From Betaproteobacteria bacterium (GTDB taxonomy: Bacteria > Pseudomonadota > Gammaproteobacteria > Burkholderiales > SG8-39), in assembly GCA_009693435.1 (NCBI GenBank), contig SHXF01000009.1, forward strand, positions 1 through 64,000: a stretch of 64,000 nucleotides of DNA. The letters run 5' to 3'. A program made the position numbers and the translations under genes. Below, piece after piece: positions 9,000 to 17,091 of the stretch; the first letter of the stretch is position 1; every line of letters starts with the position of its first letter. Below the pieces are notes generated by a model. It saw nothing but the letters and a program-made list of their open reading frames with translations. It was not told the origin of the DNA and searched no databases.

Positions 9000-10391
9000 G
9001 GCATCGGCTGACATGGCCGCATCGCCGATTATGCGGTAGCAGGGATCGTAGCGGGCGCCGGGGAGCCGCATCCGCTGCTGCGCCACGAACGAGGTGAGCA
9101 GTGCGTCCAGATGCGCCATGATCTTCGCATCGCCGCGGATTTCGAAGCGGCCGTGTTTCTCGATCTCGCGCCGGCCGTAGTCCTTCACGTTGCCGGCCAC
9201 CAGGCCGGAGAAGGCGCGGCGCAGATTCGCCGCCAGCAGATGGACCGGCTGGCCGCGCCCCAGCGCCAGCGCGCGCATCGAGGCATGGGTGGGATGGAAC
9301 GGGCGCTGGAATTCGAGATCGATTTTCAGGTGCCAGTTGAAGAAGTACGCATCGCCGATCCGCTTGCGGTAGTCGCGCACGCTGGCAATGCCGCTGTGCA
9401 TTTCGCGCGCTACCTGGACCGGATCGTCGAGGATGATCTTGTACAGCCGCTGCGCGGTCGGACCCAGGGTGTCGACTATGAACCGGTCGATCCGGTGGAA
9501 GTACTCCGCCGCGCTCGCCGGGCCGGTGAAGACCAGCGGAAAGGGTATACCGGCGTTGTCTGGATTCAGCAGGATGCCCAGCAGGTAGAGAATTTCCTCG
9601 ATGGTGCCGACCCCGCCGGGAAACACCACGAAGCCGTGGCCTGCGCGCACGAAGGCTTCCAGGCGTTTTTCGATGTCGGGCAGTATGGCCAGCTGGTTGA
9701 CGATGGGATTGGGCGATTCCGCCGCGATGATGCCCGGTTCGGTGAAGCCGAGATACCGCCCGCCGTGATTGCGCTGCTTGGCGTGCGCAATCGTCGCGCC
9801 CTTCATCGGCCCCTTCATTGCGCCCGGGCCGCAGCCGGTGCACACGTCGAGCGCGCGCAATCCCAGCTCGTAGCCGACCGTCTTGGTGTAGTCGTATTCC
9901 TCGCGCGCGATCGAATGCCCGCCCCAGCACACCACCAGGTTCGGATTGACGAGCGGCTGCAGCACCTCCGCATTGCGCAGGATGTTGAACACCGCATCGG
10001 TGATGCCCGCCGAGGTCGACAGGTCGAACTTCGGATTGCCGAGTATTTCATCGTTGACATAGATGATGTCGCGCAGCACCGCAAACAGGTGCTCGCGTAT
10101 GCCCTTGACCATCTTGCCGTCGACGAAGGCGATGGGAGGCGCGCCTTTCAGGTCGAGCTTGATGCCGCGTTCGCGCTGGATGATGCTGATGCTGAAGGAC
10201 TGATAGCGCTCCATCAGGGCCGTGGCGTCGTCGCTGCCCACGCCGCAATTGAGCACCGCCAGGGAGCAGCTGCGAAACACCTCATACAAGCCGCCCTGGC
10301 TGGTGTCCAGCAGCTTGTCCACCTCGGCGCTGGAGAGGATGGCGAGGCGCCCTTCGGGGGAGATTTGCGCGTCTATTCCCGTATGTTCCAT
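8982..10391 (-). CDS. ppnN: Pyrimidine/purine nucleotide 5'-monophosphate nucleosidase
   Basis: A LOG-family nucleosidase that cleaves nucleoside monophosphates to base and ribose 5-phosphate; the E. coli form (YgdH) is an alarmone target. The central Rossmann domain shows CWGGHSI, CTGCGPGAMKGPMKGA and the PGGVGTIEE signature. The flanking PpnN N- and C-terminal domains are also present, including RRAFSGLVAGNVK and the end LPGARYDPCYRI. The ATG at 10391 gives 469 residues, close to the 454 of E. coli; the frame extends upstream without recognisable sequence. The last dozen residues (after CYRI) are extra, and the final four plus the stop are provided by the tandem array. Confidence 0.9.
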   Translation of the reverse strand: MEHTGIDAQISPEGRLAILSSAEVDKLLDTSQGGLYEVFRSCSLAVLNCGVGSDDATALMERYQSFSISIIQRERGIKLDLKGAPPIAFVDGKMVKGIREHLFAVLRDIIYVNDEILGNPKFDLSTSAGITDAVFNILRNAEVLQPLVNPNLVVCWGGHSIAREEYDYTKTVGYELGLRALDVCTGCGPGAMKGPMKGATIAHAKQRNHGGRYLGFTEPGIIAAESPNPIVNQLAILPDIEKRLEAFVRAGHGFVVFPGGVGTIEEILYLLGILLNPDNAGIPFPLVFTGPASAAEYFHRIDRFIVDTLGPTAQRLYKIILDDPVQVAREMHSGIASVRDYRKRIGDAYFFNWHLKIDLEFQRPFHPTHASMRALALGRGQPVHLLAANLRRAFSGLVAGNVKDYGRREIEKHGRFEIRGDAKIMAHLDALLTSFVAQQRMRLPGARYDPCYRIIGDAAMSADAVATEP

Positions 10392-10938
10392 AAGACCCAC
10401 CAAGAACTGCCGTCGTTGTCGACATCGCCGATTGCCGGTTGCGGGGTGGTTGCAGGGCAATTGCGATAATGTTAAGGATTTATTAAAGACCTATTAGTAA
10501 CGACGGACATCGGCAAGTGAATTAAGAAAATTATAAGTATAAATAATGACGCGGGGAAGCGGCATTCAGCGCGGCGGCGAGACGATCCCGGTGAACGGTC
10601 CATCCTTGCACATTCCGGAGGATGACCTGGACAGCCCCTGCACCGTTCGGGTTACACAGGCCCGTAGTATGAACCATCTGCGTGCAGCGTCGTCCGTGAC
10701 GCCAGTTATCCGGCCCGATCATGCATGAAAGTCACCTCCGACGCCGGTGTGCATCGATAGTCTTCGCCGATCGGGGTGAGGCCACGGAAGACGGGCGCGC
10801 TTTGGGCGTGGGATACAATTCCCGGCCCCAGACACAACGCGGACACAACGCGGACACCATGCAATAGGGGCAAATCAACCGCACTGACGGTGGGAGATAC
10901 GCAATGTGCGAGGTTCATGTTTGGTAAAGATCGACCGC
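10392..10938. other. Intergenic gap without a recognised gene
   Basis: The first part, about 10465-10550, is AT-rich and probably carries the ppnN promoter. From 10550 to 10938 I see only short frames with no family resemblance. Confidence 0.5.
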
Positions 10939-10987
10939 AAACCGGGGACAGACCACGGTTTCATTAAACGTGGTCTGTCCCCGGTTT
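10939..10987. repeat. Perfect 19-bp inverted repeat (GGGGACAGACCAC family)
   Basis: The left arm AAACCGGGGACAGACCACG (10939-10957) and the right arm (10969-10987) are exact reverse complements around an 11-base loop. The same core appears at four other intergenic places in the window, in better or worse condition. Confidence 0.95.
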
Positions 10988-11013
10988 CCCCGGTTTCTCG
11001 CGTTGCGGTTTCG

Positions 11014-11220
11014 ATGAACAATGCTGCCGGCGATCATTGCGTGGATGTGTTCGAACGCGCCGACGGCAGTTTCGGATTCGAGGAATACCGGCGCGACCAC
11101 GAGGACGGCCGCGGCTGGTTTGCGCTGCACCGGCACGGGCACCTCTACTTCGTTTGCGAGGCTGATGCGCTGGCGCGGGCGAAGGAGGTGGTGGCGTGGC
11201 TGAAGCAAGGGCCTTCCTGA
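11014..11220 (+). CDS. Small conserved-looking hypothetical protein
   Basis: A 68-residue acidic protein (NNAAGDHCVDVFERADGS at the N-terminus; ALARAKEVVAWLKQG near the C-terminus) with a compact mixed beta/alpha pattern. I do not recognise a named family. The ATG at 11014 was chosen because the frame upstream runs through the palindromic repeat. The coherent composition suggests a real gene. It is followed after 59 bases by the SEC-C/TPR gene and may share its transcript. Confidence 0.55.
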   Translation: MNNAAGDHCVDVFERADGSFGFEEYRRDHEDGRGWFALHRHGHLYFVCEADALARAKEVVAWLKQGPS

Positions 11221-11279
11221 TGTATTCTCGCCGGCGCTTGGACGATGCCGCTGCCGCGCATCAACATCGATGAGTTGCT

Positions 11280-12734
11280 ATGAATAAAATCGGCCGTAAC
11301 GATCCCTGTCCCTGCGGCAGCGGCAGAAAATACAAACAGTGCTGCCTGCCGCGCGGCGGTGTCCAGGCGACTGCCATCGCGGCCCCGCCCGCATCCGACC
11401 AGGCTCAGGCAGGCGTGCACGCCAACCTGGGCAATCTGCTGAATGACCAAGGCAGGCTGGACGAAGCCGTGGACGCCTACCGGCGGGCGCTTGCGATCAA
11501 GCCCGATTTCGCGGAGGTGCACAGCAACCTCGGGGTGACCCTGCACGCGCAGGGCAAGTTCGATCTGGCGATCACGAGCCACCGCCAGTCGCTCTCGCTC
11601 AAGCCGGATTATGCCGCGGCGCATTTCAATCTGGGACTGTCGCTGCAGGCGCTCGCCAGGCACGAAGAGGCGGCGGAGAGCTACCGCAACACCCTCGCGC
11701 TCATGCCGGACTATGCGCAGGCCCACAGCAACCTGGGGGCGGCGCTGGAAGCGCAAGGCCGGCGCGACGAAGCGGTGGCGAGTTACCGCAAAGCGCTGGA
11801 GCTGTCGCCCTCGCTGCTGGCGGCCCGGCACGGCCTGGTATCCGTGCTTACCGCCACAGTGCCGCTATGGCATGTGCCGATGATGAACGACCAGAAGCGG
11901 AACGACGCCTATTACGCGGCGCTCCGGGCCGCCGTCACGCCGGACTCCAACGTCTTTGAAATCGGCACCGGCGCCGGCCTGCTGTCCATGATGGCGGCGA
12001 CCCTCGGCGCGAAGACCGTGACCACCTGCGAAGCCGAGCCGCTGATCGCCGCCGCCGCGCAGCGCATCATCGCCGACAACGCGCTCGACCGTCGCATCAA
12101 TCTGGTCGCTCGCAAATCGACTGACATCGCGATAGGCGCGGACATGGCGGAACGGGCGGACATCCTCGTGTCCGAGATATTTTCCAGCGAACTGCTGGGC
12201 GAAAGGGTGCTGCCCAGCATAGAGGATGCAAAAAACAGATTGCTGAAGCCGGATTGCCGCATCATCCCGGCCGCAGGCAGCATCATGATCGCCCTGTTCG
12301 GCGGCGCGGATATCGGCGGCAACCTTGTCGTCGAAGAATCGTGCGGATTCGATGTCAGGCATTTCAACAGCATCGTGCCGGGCAGGCAGATCATCCATCG
12401 CAGCGATCTCCATGTCGAGATGCTGAGCGAGGACGCCGAGGCATTCCGCTTCGATTTCGAACACGACGGATTCACACCCGGCGAGTCGAAGACATTGCGC
12501 ATTCCGGTCAGGGGCGCGGGCCGCTGCTACGGCATCATCCAGTGGATCCGCCTGCAGATGGACCAGGACATCGTGTTCCAGAACCATCCCCTCGAGGCCG
12601 CCCGCGCTTCGGGCTGGCAGCACTTCGCCTACGTGTTCCCGCAGCCGGTCACGCTGCGCGAGGGCCAGGTGGCCGTGGTGTCGGCGGCGCACAACCGCGT
12701 GTTTCCGTGGTTTGCGCTGGAACGGGTGGAATAG
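11280..12734 (+). CDS. SEC-C / TPR / PRMT-like methyltransferase fusion
   Basis: A 484-residue three-part protein. Residues 1-22 form a SEC-C zinc motif (IGRNDPCPCGSGRKYKQCC), the metal-binding tail of SecA also found on many unrelated proteins. Residues about 41-190 contain four TPR repeats (for example YRRALAIKPDFAEVHSNLG). The C-terminal half is a class I methyltransferase: motif I VFEIGTGAGLLSMMAA, acidic motif CEAEPL, and SEIFSSELLGE, which resembles the double-E loop of protein arginine methyltransferases. A protein substrate captured by the TPRs is a reasonable guess. Substrate and role are unknown; the gene stands alone. Confidence 0.7.
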   Translation: MNKIGRNDPCPCGSGRKYKQCCLPRGGVQATAIAAPPASDQAQAGVHANLGNLLNDQGRLDEAVDAYRRALAIKPDFAEVHSNLGVTLHAQGKFDLAITSHRQSLSLKPDYAAAHFNLGLSLQALARHEEAAESYRNTLALMPDYAQAHSNLGAALEAQGRRDEAVASYRKALELSPSLLAARHGLVSVLTATVPLWHVPMMNDQKRNDAYYAALRAAVTPDSNVFEIGTGAGLLSMMAATLGAKTVTTCEAEPLIAAAAQRIIADNALDRRINLVARKSTDIAIGADMAERADILVSEIFSSELLGERVLPSIEDAKNRLLKPDCRIIPAAGSIMIALFGGADIGGNLVVEESCGFDVRHFNSIVPGRQIIHRSDLHVEMLSEDAEAFRFDFEHDGFTPGESKTLRIPVRGAGRCYGIIQWIRLQMDQDIVFQNHPLEAARASGWQHFAYVFPQPVTLREGQVAVVSAAHNRVFPWFALERVE

Positions 12735-12860
12735 CGGGACCACGCCGGAGACGCAGCTTGCCGGTGATGGAGACGCATGTGATCGTGTAGATTGTCATGG
12801 CGCAGCAACCCTTTGGAGAGTGAATGCGGTGGAGGGAGTGGGTGTGCGGAGCTGTGTGCG

Positions 12861-12926
12861 CATTGCCGCAGACGGATTGTGAACCGTTCGGGACCTGCCG
12901 GAACCGACCTGGCTGATGCGGCAATG
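12861..12926. other. Spaced 10-bp inverted repeat upstream of a Bug receptor gene
   Basis: CATTGCCGCA at 12861-12870 is mirrored by TGCGGCAATG at 12917-12926, 46 bases apart, in the 279-base gap before the receptor gene. It could be a paired operator or the base of an RNA stem. No gene is recognised in the gap. Confidence 0.4.
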
Positions 12927-13013
12927 GGTGCGCAACACCGTTGTAAAACATTCGAGATTCACATCACCCTAATCGTGTGCTACGGTAAGTCCTTATCTCT
13001 GGAGGAGACGCCG

Positions 13014-13982
13014 ATGAAAAATATCCTGTGCTTGCTGTCTATGCTGATTCTGGGCGCCGCCAGCCTGCCCGCCTGCGCGCAGCCGGCCGCGTACCCGAAC
13101 AAGCCGATAAGAATCGTGGTCCCCACCCCCGCGGGCGGGCCGACCGATGTGCTGACCCGTATCGTCGGCCAGAAACTGAGCGAGGCCTGGAGCCAGCCCG
13201 TCGTCGTGGAGAACCGTCCGGGCGCAGACACCATCATAGGCAACGCATTCGTGTCAAAGGCGGCGCCCGACGGCTACACGCTGCTGGTGACCGTGGACGC
13301 GGCGGTGACGATGCACCAGTTCGCCTACAAGAAACTTCCCTACGATCCGATCAGGGATTTCACCCCGGTATCGGGCATAGGGAACTCGTACGTGATCATC
13401 TTTGCGCAGTCGGCGCTGCCGGCCAACTCCATCGCCGAACTGGTTGCGCTCGCCAAGGCCTCGCCGGGCAAATACACCTTCGGCTGGGGCACGTTGAAAA
13501 CGCGCCTGATAGGCGAGCGCCTGAGCATGATGGCGGGGATCAAATTCCTGGACGTGCCCTACAAGGGAAGCGCGGGTACCGCGCAGGCACTGATGTCGGG
13601 CGACGTGAATTTCGTGATCGACGGCTTAACCTCCTACAAGAGCAATCTGACCAGCGGGCGCTTCAAGATGCTGGCGGTAACCGGCACGCAGCGTGCCGCC
13701 GCCATTCCGAACGTGCCCACGTTCCAGGAACTCGGGTTCCCGGGATTTAACACCGGTGTGTGGCTGGGCATGCTGGCGCCGCCCGCGACACCGTCCGCCA
13801 TCGTGGAAAAAATCAGCGCGGAAGTAGTCAGAATCCTCAACACGAAGGAAATCAACGACAGGCTGGAAGGAATAGGGTTCGAGATCCTGCCGCGCACGCC
13901 GCAGCAATTCGCCGAACTCATCCGCTCCGACGCCGAGACCTGGGGAAAAGTCATCCGCGACATCGGCCTCACGCTGGATTGA
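13014..13982 (+). CDS. Bug/TctC-family periplasmic solute receptor
   Basis: A 322-residue periplasmic binding protein of the tripartite tricarboxylate transporter (TTT) family. A signal peptide of about 22 residues (MKNILCLLSMLILGAASLPA) ends near ACAQPAAYPNKPI. The typical Bug elements follow: RIVVPTPAGGPTDVLTR, VVENRPGADTIIG, APDGYTLL and DVPYKGSAG. A strong ribosome site GGAGGAG precedes the ATG at 13014. No TctA/TctB membrane genes are present, as is usual for orphan Bug receptors of Burkholderiales. It precedes the methyltransferase-hyuA-hyuB genes and may serve the same substrate. The ligand is unknown. Confidence 0.9.
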   Translation: MKNILCLLSMLILGAASLPACAQPAAYPNKPIRIVVPTPAGGPTDVLTRIVGQKLSEAWSQPVVVENRPGADTIIGNAFVSKAAPDGYTLLVTVDAAVTMHQFAYKKLPYDPIRDFTPVSGIGNSYVIIFAQSALPANSIAELVALAKASPGKYTFGWGTLKTRLIGERLSMMAGIKFLDVPYKGSAGTAQALMSGDVNFVIDGLTSYKSNLTSGRFKMLAVTGTQRAAAIPNVPTFQELGFPGFNTGVWLGMLAPPATPSAIVEKISAEVVRILNTKEINDRLEGIGFEILPRTPQQFAELIRSDAETWGKVIRDIGLTLD

Positions 13983-14071
13983 CAGTCAGGACCGCCGGTC
14001 AATCATTCGCGCGCAACGATGCCGGTTCGCGCGCTGATATTTCGATCAGGAATAGCACCATGGAGAGCGAC

Positions 14072-14989
14072 ATGACGAAGATACCCGCGAAGACACCCGC
14101 GAATACACCCGCGAAGACACCCGCGAAGACATCCGCGAAGACATCCGCGAAGACACCCGCGAAGACACCCGCGAAGACGCCCGCGAAGACACCCGCGAAG
14201 ACGCCCGCGCCCACCGTCGTCAGCGAAGCGGCGCTGGAGCACTCACGGCCCTGGACGCAGTTGCGCGGCGCGGCGCGTGCCGAGGGCCTGAGGGACGGTG
14301 AAGAGGCGCTGTTCCGCTCCGCCGAAGAGCGTGACGAGTTCTACCGCCGCGCGCTCTATGGCGACCGCTTCAACACCGCCGCTTACCTCAAGACGCAGCG
14401 CGAATTCAACCGCATGATGTTCGTCAAGGCGGCGCTGCAGCCGGGCGGGCGTGTGCTGCTGATCGGGGAAGCGCTGGAGCCTATTCAGCTGGTGGAAATC
14501 GGCAAGGACACGGTCGCAGCCGGCGTGGAGATCGTGGCTGTGGAGATGCGCCATCTTGCCCTCGCGCACAAGTCCGGCCGCTGGCCGGTCTATCGCGAGC
14601 TGGCGGCAAATTACAGGGAGGAGGAGTTCGACGCCGTGATCGCCGCCCAATGGCATCACTGCGACGAACTGGTGCCCGAGTTTCGCGCCATGGCGAGCCT
14701 CGTAAAAGCGGGGGGCAAACTGGTGCTGGTGGATAACGGCCCGGCGCAGAGCACCTTCGAGCTGGCCAAGCAGGACGTGCTGCTCGATTACCTGCTGCGC
14801 CAGTTCGTCACCTGGGCCGGCGCGCGCCACGTGCCGGCGGCGCAGGCGTTCGACTACCAGAAGGCCACCTGGCTCAAGGATCCCATCGAGACCATCGTTG
14901 CGGCTGCGGCGCAGGTGCTGTCGGAGGTGAGCGTCTGGGAATACAAGGGCATGGCAATGGTGGATGGCGTGAGAGCCGCCCGGGCATGA
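14072..14989 (+). CDS. Rossmann-fold methyltransferase-like protein with Lys/Thr/Pro/Ala-repeat N-terminus
   Basis: About 305 residues. The first 40 or so are a low-complexity run of KTPA/KTSA units encoded by a 12-base tandem repeat. After it comes a domain with methyltransferase-like order: GGRVLLIGEALEP in the place of motif I, VEIVAVEMRHL, DAVIAAQWHHC and KAGGKLVLVDN. Motif I is degenerate (no GxGxG), so SAM binding is uncertain. The ATG at 14072 is preceded by GGAG; an ATG 12 bases upstream in the same frame is possible. Its stop overlaps the hyuA start, so it belongs to the hydantoinase operon. Its role there is not known to me. Confidence 0.6.
   Translation: MTKIPAKTPANTPAKTPAKTSAKTSAKTPAKTPAKTPAKTPAKTPAPTVVSEAALEHSRPWTQLRGAARAEGLRDGEEALFRSAEERDEFYRRALYGDRFNTAAYLKTQREFNRMMFVKAALQPGGRVLLIGEALEPIQLVEIGKDTVAAGVEIVAVEMRHLALAHKSGRWPVYRELAANYREEEFDAVIAAQWHHCDELVPEFRAMASLVKAGGKLVLVDNGPAQSTFELAKQDVLLDYLLRQFVTWAGARHVPAAQAFDYQKATWLKDPIETIVAAAAQVLSEVSVWEYKGMAMVDGVRAARA
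14083..14208 (+). repeat. Coding tandem repeat, 12-bp unit (AAGACACCCGCG)
   Basis: About ten in-frame copies of a 12-base unit encode repeated Lys-Thr-Pro-Ala, with Ser or Asn variants, at the start of the methyltransferase-like protein. The run is Lys-rich and probably disordered. Copy-number change would keep the reading frame. Confidence 0.9.
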
Positions 14990-17091
14990 CGGTAGCGGCG
15001 AAGGACGGTGAGGGCATTCGCCTGGGCATAGACGTGGGCGGCACCTTCACCGACGCGGTCCTGTGGGACGAAGTCAGCGGCGCGATGCGCTTTGCGAAAG
15101 TGCTTTCCACGCCCGGCAAGTTTGCCGACGGTGTGATCGCCGCGGCGCACGAAGTGCTGGCCCAGGCCGGTCTGACCTTGGCGCATGTGGCGCGGCTGGT
15201 GCACGGCTCCACCGTCGCCGCCAATGTCGTCGCGGAACGGCGCGGCGCGAAAGTGGGCCTGCTCACGACCCTGGGGTTTCGCGACGTGCTCGAACTGCAG
15301 CGCACGCGACGCGACGTGCTGTTCGACCTGTACTACGAAAAGCCCAAACCCTTCGTGCCGCGCCATCTGCGGCTGGAGGTGCCCGAAAGAATGGACGCCG
15401 CGGGCCAGGTGTTGACGCCTCTGGACGAATCCGCGGCGCGCGCGGCGATTCTGCGACTGAAGGCCGAAGGCTGCCGGTCCATTGCAGTGTGTTTTCTGTT
15501 TTCCTTTCTGAATCCCGCGCATGAGCGACGGGTGAAAGACCTGATCGCCGAAGAATTTCCCGGCGCTTTTGTTTCGCTGTCCTCGAACGTCAACCCGGAA
15601 TTCCGCGAGTACGAGCGCACCAGCACCACCGTGGTGGACGCCTACATACGTCCGGAGGTCACGGCCTACTACGACGATCTCGAGCAGCGCTTGCGCGACG
15701 CTCACGGATTCGGCGGGCGCATGGACATCGTGCATTCGGGCGGCGGCGTGATGGCGGTTCGCGATGCGGCAGACCGGCCGGTGAAAACCATCGAATCCGG
15801 CCCCGCCGCGGGCGCGATCGCCGCCGCGCATATTTCGCGCCTCGCGCGCATCGACCGGGCAATCGCGCTCGACATGGGCGGGACGACGGCCAAGGCCTGT
15901 CTGATAGAAAACGGCCGCCTGAAGACGGTGAACATCCTGAAGGTCGAGCGCCACCCGGTGCGCGCGCCGCTGATCGACCTGGTGGAAATCAGCGGCGGTG
16001 GCGGCACGCTCGCGTGGATAGACGCGAGCGGCCTGGTGCGCCTGGGGCCGCGCAGCGCCGGCGCCTTGCCCGGCCCGGCCTGTTATGGCCGCGGCGGTGA
16101 ATTGCCAACCATCACCGATGCCAATGTGGTGCTGGGCTACTACCCGGTGCACCTTACCGGCGGCAGCATGCAACTGGATGCGGCAGCAGCACGCCGGGCG
16201 GTACGCGTGCACATCGCCGAGCGTCTGGGCATGACCGAGGAGCAGGCTGCACTCGGCATCCTGCGCATCGCCAACGCCGACATGGAGGGCGCGATACGCC
16301 TGGTAAGCACGCAGCGCGGCATCGACCCGCGCCAGTGCACCCTGATCGCATTCGGCGGGGCGGGCCCGGTGCATGCCGCATTTCTTGCGCAGCAATTGGG
16401 CATACCGGAGGTCCTCATTCCGCCGGCGCCGGGTAATGTCAATGCGTTCGGCGCGCTGGTCGCAGAGACGCGCTACGACAGACTGGCCACCTTCTATCGT
16501 TACCTGAACGACGTGACCGATAACGATATCGATGGGGCGTTCCGGCAGCTCGAATCCGATCTGCTGGAATCGCTCGCCGACCTGCCGGCGTCGGATCGCA
16601 CCCTGCTCGTGCTGGAACGACATGCCGACATCCGCTACGTCGGGCAGGGCTATGAAATCACCGTGGCCATGCCTGCTTCGGGCCCGGACTGGAAGACGCA
16701 ACTGGCGAACGCCTTTCACGAGGCGCACCAGGCGCAGTTCAAGCATGCGGCGCCCGGATCGCCGCTGCAATTCGTGGCGTTGCGCACGGTGGCGTCGCTC
16801 GCGCCCAAGCCGGTGCATCTGCGCGTCGCGGACACGGTCGCGGACACGGCCCGGCGCGGGGATTCAAAAGGAAAGGAACAAGACGAGGTCAGGCTCGCGC
16901 TCTTTCCGGGCAGCGACAGTCATCGGAAAACGAGCGTCTGGCAACGGGCAGCTTTGAGCACCGGCTGGAAAGCGCAGGGGCCTGCGATTGTGGAGGAGTT
17001 CAGTTCGACCACGGTGATCCCGCCCGGTTGCGATGCCGAAGTCGATCCGCTGGGTAATCTGCTGATACACATCGGAAAGCCAACACGATGA
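14986..17091 (+). CDS. hyuA: Hydantoinase/oxoprolinase subunit A
   Basis: A 701-residue ATP-dependent subunit of the HyuAB/5-oxoprolinase/acetophenone carboxylase group, which opens cyclic amides or carboxylates ketones using ATP. It starts with the actin-like phosphate loop GIDVGGTFTDAV. A second one, ALDMGGTTAKACLI, lies in the middle, and FGGAGPVHAAFLAQQLGI near residue 460 is a family signature. Its ATG overlaps the upstream stop, and its own end overlaps hyuB by four bases (ATGA), indicating coupled translation of a heteromer. The substrate cannot be assigned from sequence. The neighbouring Bug receptor suggests a scavenged organic acid or lactam. Confidence 0.9.
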   Translation: MTVAAKDGEGIRLGIDVGGTFTDAVLWDEVSGAMRFAKVLSTPGKFADGVIAAAHEVLAQAGLTLAHVARLVHGSTVAANVVAERRGAKVGLLTTLGFRDVLELQRTRRDVLFDLYYEKPKPFVPRHLRLEVPERMDAAGQVLTPLDESAARAAILRLKAEGCRSIAVCFLFSFLNPAHERRVKDLIAEEFPGAFVSLSSNVNPEFREYERTSTTVVDAYIRPEVTAYYDDLEQRLRDAHGFGGRMDIVHSGGGVMAVRDAADRPVKTIESGPAAGAIAAAHISRLARIDRAIALDMGGTTAKACLIENGRLKTVNILKVERHPVRAPLIDLVEISGGGGTLAWIDASGLVRLGPRSAGALPGPACYGRGGELPTITDANVVLGYYPVHLTGGSMQLDAAAARRAVRVHIAERLGMTEEQAALGILRIANADMEGAIRLVSTQRGIDPRQCTLIAFGGAGPVHAAFLAQQLGIPEVLIPPAPGNVNAFGALVAETRYDRLATFYRYLNDVTDNDIDGAFRQLESDLLESLADLPASDRTLLVLERHADIRYVGQGYEITVAMPASGPDWKTQLANAFHEAHQAQFKHAAPGSPLQFVALRTVASLAPKPVHLRVADTVADTARRGDSKGKEQDEVRLALFPGSDSHRKTSVWQRAALSTGWKAQGPAIVEEFSSTTVIPPGCDAEVDPLGNLLIHIGKPTR

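Noticed and set aside
10531..10918. Small minus-strand genes in the gap before the 19-bp palindrome
   Set aside because: The frames have no ribosome sites, no family resemblance and uneven composition.
12649..12951. A 100-codon minus-strand gene between the methyltransferase fusion and the Bug receptor
   Set aside because: It overlaps the conserved 3' end of the upstream gene and shows no coding character.
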